Assembly (NCBI RefSeq): GCF_041538065.1
Contig: NZ_JBGORW010000004.1
Location: forward strand, 62,001-126,000
Direction of reading: 5' to 3'
DNA length: 64,000 bases
Source of the DNA: Leptotrichia hongkongensis
Lineage (GTDB): Bacteria > Fusobacteriota > Fusobacteriia > Fusobacteriales > Leptotrichiaceae
The notes beneath the pieces are model-generated. The model made no database searches. It was not told where the DNA came from and saw only the letters and a program-made list of their open reading frames with translations. The position numbers were made by a program, and so were the translations under genes. This document shows positions 35,296 to 43,084 of this stretch, one piece after another (positions within the stretch are counted from its first letter, which is position 1; each line of letters opens with the position of its first letter).

Positions 35296-35457
35296 CTATC
35301 TCCTATATTTTAATATTTTTTTTATAAATCCAAGTTGCTCAAAATCCAATTTCTTCTTAAAAAATTCCTCATATATTTTTAAATTTCGTCGTGTTACTGT
35401 GACACACTCAATCAAAAAATACTTGTCAAAAAAATTTAATAATTTAATGAAACTTAT
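35296..35457 (-). pseudogene. Short 3' coding remnant, possibly a toxin tip
   Basis: A 53-codon open stretch with no start codon ends at TAG (35298-35296), where the stop is fused to the ribosome site of the next gene (AGGAGATAG, then 5 nt, then ATG). The translated end (TRRNLKIYEEFF, DFEQLGFIKKILKYRR) is protein-like, not random. It may be the last part of a larger protein that has been lost. Identity unknown; the toxin reading rests only on its position ahead of an immunity-like gene. Confidence 0.35.
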
Positions 35458-35500
35458 TTAAACCAAACTCAAAAAAAGGTAGAAAGTCTTTCCACCCTTT

Positions 35501-35762
35501 TTATTTTTTCTTATAATGAGAACCGCATTGCAAAAACCAGATTTCACCATTTTCTATTATAAACAATTCTATTTCCTTCATTAATTCTCCTGCTCCAGTA
35601 GCCAGACAGTTCATGCTTCAAGCCTTCAGGTTTTCCGATACCATCATATCCATTTCTATCAATGTCTTTTATAAGTTCCAATATTTTTTTGAAAACTTTC
35701 TTATCATTTTTCTGCCAGAAAAGAAAATCTTCCCATGCTTCATCAGACCATCTTTTTACCAT
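35501..35762 (-). pseudogene. Frameshifted YoeB/Txe-type toxin
   Basis: The first 69 codons match YoeB/Txe ribosome-dependent mRNA interferases (RWSDEAWEDFLFWQ, KILELIKDI, KPEGLKHELSGYWSRRI, GNRIVY). The frame then runs into TGG TGA at about 35546. In the next frame the missing end is intact: IENGEIWFLQCGSHYKKK, stopping at 35503-35501. One base missing near 35557-35550 (TATAATAGAAAA, where one more A would restore the frame) explains this. The catalytic C-terminal His-Tyr pair of YoeB (the HY of GSHY here) is therefore lost, so the toxin should be inactive. Its ATG overlaps the antitoxin stop as TAATG. Confidence 0.85.
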
Positions 35763-36016
35763 TACAGCACCTCGTGAACTGTTCCACCAGTTTTTTCAAT
35801 TTGTTCCTTTGCTTTTAGAAGTCTTGTGATATTTTCTTCACTGTAGAAATAATCGTCTTTTTCTGACAAGTCAATTTCCAGTTTTCTCTCTCTAACCAAT
35901 TTTTTGGCTGCCATTGTAAAAAAAACAGGTAGTGTTATTCCCAGTTCTTCGCATACATTTTCCAAATCAAATTTTAAATTATCGTCTAATTTAAATGCAT
36001 AAGTTGTTTTACTCAT
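35762..36016 (-). CDS. RelB/DinJ-type antitoxin
   Basis: An 84-residue antitoxin. The N-terminal ribbon-helix-helix (SKTTYAFKLDDNLKFDLENVC, then ELGITLPVFFTMAAKKLV) matches RelB/DinJ, and the C-terminal part with LLKAKEQIEKTGGTVHEVL is the toxin-binding tail. The start is ATG 36016, 8 nt after AGGGG; an upstream GTG at 36025 lies within the ribosome site. It would neutralise the YoeB-like toxin encoded immediately downstream and repress the pair, but that toxin is frameshifted here, so the antitoxin is orphaned. Confidence 0.88.
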   Translation of the reverse strand: MSKTTYAFKLDDNLKFDLENVCEELGITLPVFFTMAAKKLVRERKLEIDLSEKDDYFYSEENITRLLKAKEQIEKTGGTVHEVL

Positions 36017-36105
36017 TTTTATCACCCCTATACATAAATATATATAACAATTATAGCATAAAAATTATAAAAAATAAAACTTTTGTTATATAAATAACAG
36101 TAAAA

Positions 36106-36909
36106 CTACTTAACTTCGACCATTTCTCCACGTACAGGAAAAATTGCGCTCAATAACGACTTTGTATATGGATGTTTTGCTTTTTCAGAAATTTGTCCGC
36201 CTTCTATTACTTCCACCACATCTCCGTGATACATTACTACGATTTCGTGTGCAAAAGATTCTATTAATGCAATGTCATGGCATATAAAAATCATTGTTAT
36301 GTTTTTTTCTTTTTGTAGCTTTACAAGAAGTTCCACTATGTTTTTTTGAATGGAAACATCAAGTGCGGAAGTTGCCTCATCGCATATAAGTATCTCAGGC
36401 TCAAGCGAAATTGCTCTTGCGATTCCAAGCCTTTGTCTTTGCCCACCGCTCATATTTTGTGGATACTTTGTTACAAATTCTTCGGGCAAGTCAACCATTT
36501 TAAGAAGTTCTATAGCTTTTTGCTTTCTTTCCGGTCTTTTTAGTCTTCCGTAGTTCATTAATGGCTCTGTGAGGATTTGCATAACGTTCATTTTTGGATT
36601 AAAAGCTGACCATGGATCTTGAAATACTATCTGGATATTTTGTCTATTTTCCCACACTTTCTGTTTTGTAAACTTGCTTATATCCCTTCCATGATACAAA
36701 ATCTCTCCAGAAGTTGGCTTTTCCAAGTCCATAAGCATATTTACAAGTGTTGTTTTTCCTGATCCTGATTCTCCAACAATCCCCAAAGTTTTTCCTTTAT
36801 GAATTTTCAAATTTACCTTGTTACAAGCCACTACTTTTTTATCATTTGATTTTTCATAAATTTTTGTAAGGTTTTTTGTTTCAAGAATTACATCATTAAT
36901 ATTAGACAA
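36106..36909 (-). CDS. Nik/Dpp-type ABC transporter ATPase (second)
   Basis: An ABC ATPase of 267 residues from TTG 36909, placed 8 nt after GGAGG; a TTG at 36924 is also in frame. Walker A is GESGSGKTTLV, the Q-loop FQDPWSAFNPKMN, the signature MSGGQRQRLGIARA and Walker B ILICDEATSALD. It lacks the C-terminal extension of about 50 residues seen in Opp ATPases (compare the 316-residue OppF-like protein at 53572), so its size is closer to NikE. It overlaps the preceding ATPase gene and is the last gene of the riboswitch-headed operon. Confidence 0.92.
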   Translation of the reverse strand: MSNINDVILETKNLTKIYEKSNDKKVVACNKVNLKIHKGKTLGIVGESGSGKTTLVNMLMDLEKPTSGEILYHGRDISKFTKQKVWENRQNIQIVFQDPWSAFNPKMNVMQILTEPLMNYGRLKRPERKQKAIELLKMVDLPEEFVTKYPQNMSGGQRQRLGIARAISLEPEILICDEATSALDVSIQKNIVELLVKLQKEKNITMIFICHDIALIESFAHEIVVMYHGDVVEVIEGGQISEKAKHPYTKSLLSAIFPVRGEMVEVK

Positions 36910-37687
36910 GCCTTTCACCTCCAATTTCAGGCACAGCTTCTAGCAATTTTTTAGTATATTCACTTTTTGGATTTTCTATAACTTCATTTTTATTACCTGC
37001 ATCAACGATTTTTCCATTCTGCATAACAATTATTTTATCTGAAATATATGCAGCAACTCCAAGATTATGAGTTACCATTATGATAGAAGTGTCAAATTTT
37101 TTTCTGAGATCCATTATTTCCTTCACTATTTGAGCCTGTGTTATAACATCTAATGCACTTGTAGGCTCATCTGCCAGAATAATTTTTGGACGGAAAGTTA
37201 GTGCCATTGCTATTCCTACACGCTGTTTCATTCCACCTGACAGTTGGTGCGGATAGCTTTTCATAATGATTTCAGGCTCTTCTAAGTTTACTTTGGAAAA
37301 CATATCTTTTGATTTTTCTTCAGCTTCTTTTGTTGATATTTTGGAATGTGTCTGAATGTATTCAACAAACTGTTTTCCTATTTTTCTTATTGGATTAAGA
37401 GTTCCTCCTGAATCCTGTGAAATCATTGTTATTTCAGTCCCTCGCAGTTCCCTCCATTGATTAAGGCTTTTATTTAGCATTGACTCTCCATTATAAATTA
37501 TATCGCCTGATATTATTTTTCCTCCATTTGGCAATAGTCCCAAAATAGAAGAAAGAACGGTAGATTTTCCACTACCGCTTTCCCCAACTATTGTTATTAT
37601 TTCACCTTTTTTCGATGAAAGAGAAAAATTTTCAACTACTGGAGGTTTATCCCCATACTGAATTGTCAAATCTTTTATCTCCAACAT
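36902..37687 (-). CDS. Nik/Dpp-type ABC transporter ATPase (first)
   Basis: A 261-residue ABC ATPase with Walker A GESGSGKSTVL near 35-45, Q-loop ISQDSGGTLNPIRK near 90, signature LSGGMKQRVGIAMA near 146 and Walker B ILADEPTSALD near 168. The length matches NikD (about 254) and not OppD/DppD (about 330), because the C-terminal oligo-peptide-transporter extension is absent. It overlaps the next ATPase gene by a few codons. It should pair with it to drive the importer. Confidence 0.92.
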   Translation of the reverse strand: MLEIKDLTIQYGDKPPVVENFSLSSKKGEIITIVGESGSGKSTVLSSILGLLPNGGKIISGDIIYNGESMLNKSLNQWRELRGTEITMISQDSGGTLNPIRKIGKQFVEYIQTHSKISTKEAEEKSKDMFSKVNLEEPEIIMKSYPHQLSGGMKQRVGIAMALTFRPKIILADEPTSALDVITQAQIVKEIMDLRKKFDTSIIMVTHNLGVAAYISDKIIVMQNGKIVDAGNKNEVIENPKSEYTKKLLEAVPEIGGERLV

Positions 37688-37696
37688 AAATTCTCC

Positions 37697-39256
37697 TTAA
37701 TTAACTTTTGCAACATCTTTTGTTATCCAATAATAGTCCATTGGATACATTTTAAGTCCTGTTACTACTTTATTACTATAAAGGAATGTTGTTTCATATC
37801 CAAAGAATAATGTGGCTGCATCATTCATTATTAATTGCTGTATTTTTACAATCAGGTCTCTTCTCTTAGTTTTGTCAAATTCTCTTGATAATTCTTTCAA
37901 CAGTTTATCAACTTCTGGATTTGCATACCCTGTCTGATTTGTTTTTACTTTACTATCCCAGTTTTCTGTCAAATATTTTTCAGGATCTCCTGTATTTGCA
38001 GCAAGTATATTCCAAATCATTAAATCAAAGTTAGAATCATCTCTCATAGTTAAAAGAGTTTCATAACTTACAGGTTTTAATGTCACTTTTATTCCAATTT
38101 CCTTCATATCAGCCTGAAATGCCTGAGCATAAATTCCCAATTCTTCTCTACTTGTATAAATTACAAAGTTCAAGTCAAGTTTTGATCCGTCAGGACGTTC
38201 CAAATATCCATCTCCATCTCTATCTTTGTATCCAGCATCTGCCAGTATTTTTTTAGCACTTTCTGGATTATACGCATTTTCATCTTTTAATTCATTAAAT
38301 CCGTAGTCCAAAGTTGGAGGAACTGGTGCTTTTCCAGGAGTTGCTCCACCTTGTAATAAATTTTGTGTATAGTTTTGTCTATTTGCACCTCTTATTATTG
38401 CTTCTCTTAATACTTTATCTTTAAGTCCTTTAGTTTGGTTCATAAAAGCATAAGTTGATCTAAGCGATTTCAATTCATTTATTATAATATTTTTATCCCC
38501 TTCAAAATCAGCTTTATTAGTAACCTTCAAGTTGTATGCCACATCAATTTCTCCTGATTTTAATGATAATGCTCTTGTATTTTGATCATTTATATCTTTA
38601 AATGTTACTTTTGCTAATTTTGCTTTTCCATTCCAGTACTTTTCATTTCTTACAACAACTGTATGTTCACCAGGCTTGAATTCCTGAACAATAAACGGTC
38701 CTGTTGTTATTGGCCCTTTTTGTGCAAACTCATCTGTATTAACAGATGTATCTACAACAAGAAATAATGGATCTGCTAATGTTTGAGGCAATATTGCCAC
38801 AGGTTCCTTTGTTTTTATTTTCAAAGTTTGTCCATTAGCTTCTATTGAGTCATATTTAAAATATGTTTCAGCTCTTTTATTTTTTTTAAAAGCTCTTTCA
38901 ATTGATTTTTTTACTGCTTCTGCTGTCAATGGATGTCCATTTGAGAAAGTTACACCATCTCTTATTTTAAATGTCCATTCTAACTTATCATTGCTTAAAT
39001 TCCAGCTTTCAGCAAGCAATGGCTGTAAATTCCCTTTTTCATCAAACTTTGTCAAATTTTCTCCTACACCATAACGAGTTATAACCCATCCAAAATACTG
39101 ATCTGTTGGCTCAAGAGTATCTGCAAATGTAGTAACTCCTACCACCAATTCATCTGGATTGCTTTTACTTTTTGCACTTTTCCCTCCACACGCTACTAAT
39201 AACGTGAATAAAGCTAAAATTAATACTAAAAATTTTCCTTTACGATTTTTTAACAT
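37697..39256 (-). CDS. Substrate-binding lipoprotein of the riboswitch-controlled importer
   Basis: A 519-residue extracytoplasmic solute-binding protein (SBP family 5). A lipoprotein signal ends LLVACGG with the acylated Cys near residue 23. Typical family 5 motifs are LAESWNLSNDKLEWTFKIRD near 80, GVTFSNGHPLTAEAVK, TGPFIVQEFKPGEH and a LFFGYETTFLYSN C-terminus. Its length is close to NikA (about 524). The ligand cannot be read directly, but the operon is headed by a cobalamin riboswitch and preceded by cbiK, which points to cobalt, nickel or a B12-related compound and away from general peptides. Confidence 0.9.
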   Translation of the reverse strand: MLKNRKGKFLVLILALFTLLVACGGKSAKSKSNPDELVVGVTTFADTLEPTDQYFGWVITRYGVGENLTKFDEKGNLQPLLAESWNLSNDKLEWTFKIRDGVTFSNGHPLTAEAVKKSIERAFKKNKRAETYFKYDSIEANGQTLKIKTKEPVAILPQTLADPLFLVVDTSVNTDEFAQKGPITTGPFIVQEFKPGEHTVVVRNEKYWNGKAKLAKVTFKDINDQNTRALSLKSGEIDVAYNLKVTNKADFEGDKNIIINELKSLRSTYAFMNQTKGLKDKVLREAIIRGANRQNYTQNLLQGGATPGKAPVPPTLDYGFNELKDENAYNPESAKKILADAGYKDRDGDGYLERPDGSKLDLNFVIYTSREELGIYAQAFQADMKEIGIKVTLKPVSYETLLTMRDDSNFDLMIWNILAANTGDPEKYLTENWDSKVKTNQTGYANPEVDKLLKELSREFDKTKRRDLIVKIQQLIMNDAATLFFGYETTFLYSNKVVTGLKMYPMDYYWITKDVAKVN

Positions 39257-39290
39257 TTGTCTTCTCCTTATATATTTTTATTTTTATAAA

Positions 39291-40112
39291 CTATTCACTT
39301 TTTATATCGATTAAATCTCTTGCCGCATCCCCAAGCATATTAAATATAGTTACAACTATCACTATTGCCAATCCTGGATACATCATCATCCAAGGCGCGC
39401 TGCTAAGGGTTGTTCTACCTTCATTGAGCATTGCTCCCCATTCTGGTATCGGAGGCTGTGCCCCAAATCCTAGAAATGAAAGTGCCGCTATTTCCAGCAT
39501 TAATGTTCCTATATCCGAAACTGCCGTTACTATCATCGTTGTAATCATATTTGGAATTATATATTTGAATATTACCGAATAATCCTTGCTTCCTGTTAAT
39601 TTTGCAGCCTTTATATAAAGCTCCTGCTTTATTTTAAGAACCATACTTCTTGCAAGCCTTGCATATTTAGTCCACGTAACTGCCGCTATTGCAATAACTG
39701 AATTTTTAGGGCTTGGATTTAAAAGCCCCGCTATTGCTATAGCAAAAATTAATCCTGGAAATGCAATCATCATATCTCCAAATCTCATTATCACAGTATC
39801 TATTATCCCACCAAAATATCCTGCTACCACTCCAAGCACAGTTCCTATAAAAAAAACTATAAAAACTAATACTAAAGTCATAAATATTGAATATCTTGAT
39901 CCATATATAATTCTTGAAAATAAATCTCTTCCAAGATGATCTGTTCCGAAAATATACTGCCTTGATGGACGCCGTAAACTTGGAGCTATCATTTTAAAAG
40001 GGTTTTTTGGTACTATGACAGGCGCAAAAATTGCTATCAGAACCACTATAATCGCTAATGTCAAAAATACTGCCAACTGAATATTTTTTCTTTTCAATCT
40101 CAATTTTTCCAA
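39291..40112 (-). CDS. Nik/Dpp-type ABC permease C subunit
   Basis: A 273-residue inner-membrane permease with about six helices. An N-terminal helix (15-37) is followed by the FGTDHLGRDLFSRIIYGSR motif near 52-70 typical of DppC/NikC, and the cytoplasmic EAA-like loop AAKLTGSKDYSVIFKYIIPN near 168-187. The C-terminus LNMLGDAARDLID is characteristic. The TTG start at 40112 follows GGGGAGG and lies 2 bp after the B-subunit stop. Length agrees with NikC (277). Confidence 0.93.
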   Translation of the reverse strand: MEKLRLKRKNIQLAVFLTLAIIVVLIAIFAPVIVPKNPFKMIAPSLRRPSRQYIFGTDHLGRDLFSRIIYGSRYSIFMTLVLVFIVFFIGTVLGVVAGYFGGIIDTVIMRFGDMMIAFPGLIFAIAIAGLLNPSPKNSVIAIAAVTWTKYARLARSMVLKIKQELYIKAAKLTGSKDYSVIFKYIIPNMITTMIVTAVSDIGTLMLEIAALSFLGFGAQPPIPEWGAMLNEGRTTLSSAPWMMMYPGLAIVIVVTIFNMLGDAARDLIDIKSE

Positions 40113-40114
40113 AA

Positions 40115-41056
40115 TCAGTCAACCTCCCCAACTCTCACATCAAAATACTTATACGAAATATCCACTGCTATATTTATTATAAGGTACAAGAATGCTATTA
40201 TCAGAATATAAGCCTGTATTAATGGATAATCTTGGGCTACTATCGCTTTTATAGCCATTCTGCCCATTCCTGGCCAGTTATAAACATATTCTACAATTGC
40301 AGTCCCGCCTAAAAGACTTCCAAGAGAAATTCCTAAAAGCGTTATTATTGGCAACATTGCATTAGGCAGTACATGTTTCCATAAAATATCCCGCTCCCTT
40401 ATTCCTCTCATTCTTGCCCCCGTTACATAACTTTTTCCCAGTTCTTCCAAAAATACGTGCCTTATTTGCCGTATATACTTAGCAGACATCGCTATTGCAA
40501 GTGTAAAGGCAGGTAAAATTGCAGAAACAAAATCCGTTTGCCCTCCTGAAACAGACACAAGTCCAAGCTGTACCCCAAATATACTCAAAAATATCAGTCC
40601 TAGCCAGAAACTTGGTACAGACATTCCTATAAAAGTTATCATTCTTATTAAATAGTCCTGCCATTTATTTTCCTTCACTGCTGCTAGTATTCCAACTGGT
40701 ATAGAAATGATACACATTAAAAATAGTGATAAAAAGGATAAATATAATGTAGGTATAAATGCTTGTCCTATCTTTTGAATTACTGGTATTCTCAAAGAAT
40801 ACGATTTCCCAAAATTACCTTGCAGAACTCCAAAGAGCCATTTCCAATATTGAATATAAAATGGCTTGTCTACACCAAGTTCAGCTCGTGTATGAGCCAA
40901 AAGTTCGGGGGTTGGAATAAATCCAGATTCTGTCAGCATAACTTGTGCAGGGTCTCCTGGTGCTATATAAATCAGGCAGAAAGTCAAAAAACTTATTCCA
41001 AAAAGTACAATTAATATCTGAATAGCATATTTTACTATTTTTTTATTTTTCATCAT
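40115..41056 (-). CDS. Nik/Dpp-type ABC permease B subunit
   Basis: A permease of about 313 residues with six helices. The N-terminus MMKNKKIVKYAIQILIVLFG is the standard DppB/NikB opening; the frame is open up to 41119 but the extra 21 residues are polar and have no ribosome site, so ATG 41056 is preferred (with only a weak GAG upstream). Motifs include YIAPGDPAQVMLTESG, the EAA loop TGARMRGIRERDILWKHVLP near 208-227, and VEYVYNWPGMGRM. It is first in the operon, downstream of a cobalamin riboswitch and leader terminator. Confidence 0.92.
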   Translation of the reverse strand: MMKNKKIVKYAIQILIVLFGISFLTFCLIYIAPGDPAQVMLTESGFIPTPELLAHTRAELGVDKPFYIQYWKWLFGVLQGNFGKSYSLRIPVIQKIGQAFIPTLYLSFLSLFLMCIISIPVGILAAVKENKWQDYLIRMITFIGMSVPSFWLGLIFLSIFGVQLGLVSVSGGQTDFVSAILPAFTLAIAMSAKYIRQIRHVFLEELGKSYVTGARMRGIRERDILWKHVLPNAMLPIITLLGISLGSLLGGTAIVEYVYNWPGMGRMAIKAIVAQDYPLIQAYILIIAFLYLIINIAVDISYKYFDVRVGEVD

Positions 41057-41184
41057 TATTTTAAACTCGTGATATTTATCACTTTCTCCTTTAAAAATAC
41101 GAATTTTTATTAAAATCATTATGCTTTTTTCGATTTACCAATTTACTAAATAAAGAAATTTAAATTATATTTTATAATTTTTAT

Positions 41185-41213
41185 AAATAAAAAATTCAAC
41201 TTCGAAAGTTGAA
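41185..41213 (-). terminator. Leader terminator downstream of the second cobalamin riboswitch
   Basis: On the minus strand a perfect 8-bp stem, TTCAACTT and AAGTTGAA (41213-41206 and 41202-41195) with a 3-nt loop, is followed by TTTTTTATTT. It lies about 100 nt after the riboswitch core and before the permease gene, so premature termination is the likely mechanism. Confidence 0.85.
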
Positions 41214-41315
41214 CTAAATTTTATATATTAAAACAGATGAATAGTATTTATGCAGATTTACACCAGTTTTTATATATTAAATTTTCCCCTTCCCGAAAAA
41301 TAAAATTTTTTAATA

Positions 41316-41468
41316 TAGGCAAGTCTCCTGACTAACTTCATCCTACTCATACCCTTCCCAAAATATAATTATATTCCAGTGGTTTTTCAGTACTTTCGTC
41401 AGTATCACAGTAGAGGTGGCTGTACCAGATTCCAACTAGTTTCCTTATTAAGTTTTACAACACCTATA
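41316..41468 (-). promoter_or_regulatory. Cobalamin riboswitch controlling a Nik/Dpp-type importer
   Basis: Same conserved elements as the first riboswitch: AGGTG near 41466, AATAAGGAA, CAGCCACCTCTACTGTGA, AACCACTG, TGGGAAGG and GTCAGGAGACTTGCC ending at 41318. It lies 33 bp after the cbiK stop and about 260 bp ahead of the permease start, so it controls the five-gene importer and not cbiK. Confidence 0.95.
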
Positions 41469-41501
41469 AAATTATAAATTTAAAATTATTCTTTTGCTAT
41501 A

Positions 41502-42242
41502 TTAATAAACTTCTTCTAATTTATCCATAAACATTTCACGTATAAACTGATATTCTCCCATTCCCTTTAATAAAGGTGTTACTTCGTATCCTTCATTCTC
41601 AAGAACAGTTTTCCATGAATCATCCTCATCAGAAGCCATATCATTTTTGGCATGATCTCCTGCCACAATCATAAACGGCTTTAACAGTATTTTCTTAAAT
41701 CCTCTTCCTTTTAACTTTTGGATAACATCTTCAATCGTCACTTTTCCTTCAACAGTTGCCACAAAAATATTATCTTTTCCAGCTTTCTCATATTCCTCTT
41801 GAAGCCGTTGATATGTACTGTCTGCGGCACTTTCAGATCCATGACCCATAAATACAATGGCATCGTTTCCTTCAAGATTGTTAAATTCTTCATTGCTCAC
41901 AACTTTTTTAAAGTCTTCATCAGTTGCTAAAAGTGGTTTTGAAATTTTTCCATACTTGTTATTAAGTTTTGAATACTCAATTCCATCTAGAATATGTAAA
42001 GACATTGTAATAATCTCATCATATCCTTTATTTTTTAAAGCTTCTAACCCTTCCTCCTGATCAAATATGTGGATACCTTCTTTTCTTTCCACTATTCGTC
42101 TTATAACTCCTGAAGTGTAGGCTCTTTCCACATTTTCAGTTCCATATTTTGCTTCCACTTCTTTTTGAATCGAGTCAAGACATTTTTCTCTTGTATCCTT
42201 ATGCGATGTACCAAAACTTGTTACTAAAATCGCCTTTCTCAT
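41502..42242 (-). CDS. cbiK: Sirohydrochlorin cobaltochelatase CbiK
   Basis: A 246-residue ATP-independent chelatase that inserts Co2+ into sirohydrochlorin, the entry step of anaerobic B12 synthesis. ATG 42242 follows GGAAG; a GTG two codons earlier is also in frame. Family motifs are ILVTSFGTSHKDTREK at 5-20, the metal-site histidine in TMSLHILDGIEY near 94-105, FMGHGSESAADSTYQ near 146 and MIVAGDHAKNDMASD near 203-217 with the second histidine. Its own promoter lies at 42322-42350. Confidence 0.95.
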   Translation of the reverse strand: MRKAILVTSFGTSHKDTREKCLDSIQKEVEAKYGTENVERAYTSGVIRRIVERKEGIHIFDQEEGLEALKNKGYDEIITMSLHILDGIEYSKLNNKYGKISKPLLATDEDFKKVVSNEEFNNLEGNDAIVFMGHGSESAADSTYQRLQEEYEKAGKDNIFVATVEGKVTIEDVIQKLKGRGFKKILLKPFMIVAGDHAKNDMASDEDDSWKTVLENEGYEVTPLLKGMGEYQFIREMFMDKLEEVY

Positions 42243-42321
42243 AAACACTTCCTTTCCATCTAAAATTATTTACCTTACTGAATCTTTTAAATTTGATTAT
42301 CAAACTATTCTATATATTTAT

Positions 42322-42350
42322 ATTATAATCGTTTTTTTCTTCTTTTGCAA
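42322..42350 (-). promoter_or_regulatory. Predicted cbiK promoter
   Basis: TTGCAA (42350-42345) and TATAAT (42327-42322) on the minus strand with a 17-nt spacer, about 80 nt upstream of cbiK. Confidence 0.65.
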
Positions 42351-42484
42351 CTATTTTTTTAAATTTATTTAACATTTTTTCTACTGGATATAATTTTTTT
42401 GCTTTCCCTCAAACCTATTATTTATAGTCATCTTTTTCAATTTTCTTTGAAAATTATATTTTTATAGTAAAATTTAGATTAAAT

Positions 42485-42510
42485 AAAAAAGGTATATAAA
42501 TATATATACC
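42485..42510 (-). terminator. Terminator after the 42532-43023 gene
   Basis: On the minus strand GGTATATA (42510-42503) and TATATACC (42498-42491) form a stem followed by TTTTTT (42490-42485), 22 nt after the stop. Confidence 0.8.
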
Positions 42511-42531
42511 CACATTTTAAATCTTTAAAAT

Positions 42532-43023
42532 TTATTTTACTTTTGATTTTACATTTTGAAATAATCCTTCTACAAATTCTGCTTTAGTTGTATCACTTCC
42601 AGAAATTTTTACAGTTCCTACTATTTCCCGTGCAAAAGGGTACACATTGTAAGTCCATCCATTCTTTGTAGTAATTTGACGAATATTTTTATTTTCTGAT
42701 GCCGCTACTTCTGTAACTTCTACCTGTCCTTTGTATTTGTTTTTTTCAAATAATTTCAAAATGCTTACAAGTGCAGATTCATCGTGCTTTTCTATAATAA
42801 ACTCAACTTTATCTGCTCCTGAAAGGTTTTGATACATCTGTTTTGCAAAATCTCCGTCCTTTTTCATTCCAAAAAGAAGATTTGCAAGTCCTCCTCTATT
42901 TATTGTTCCTGATATTATTGGACTTTCATAATTGTCATTAATAACTCCAATTACAACTTTGTCAAAAGCTGAAAACGATAGTGTTCCAAAAATAATAAAT
43001 AATGCTAAAATTAACTTTTTCAT
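42532..43023 (-). CDS. Secreted protein, unknown function
   Basis: A 163-residue protein with a Sec signal peptide (MKKLILALFIIFGTLSFSA). The mature part is beta-rich: FDKVVIGVINDNYESP, VEFIIEKHDESALVSILKLF, TTKNGWTYNVYPFAREIVGT. No family recognised. It has its own terminator and lies 61 bp downstream of ffh, so it may share the ffh transcript. Likely periplasmic. Confidence 0.75.
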   Translation of the reverse strand: MKKLILALFIIFGTLSFSAFDKVVIGVINDNYESPIISGTINRGGLANLLFGMKKDGDFAKQMYQNLSGADKVEFIIEKHDESALVSILKLFEKNKYKGQVEVTEVAASENKNIRQITTKNGWTYNVYPFAREIVGTVKISGSDTTKAEFVEGLFQNVKSKVK

Positions 43024-43084
43024 TTGTGTCTCTCCTTTTTTATTTTCTCCAGTTTTATAAAAAATTTTAGTTGATATTATATTT

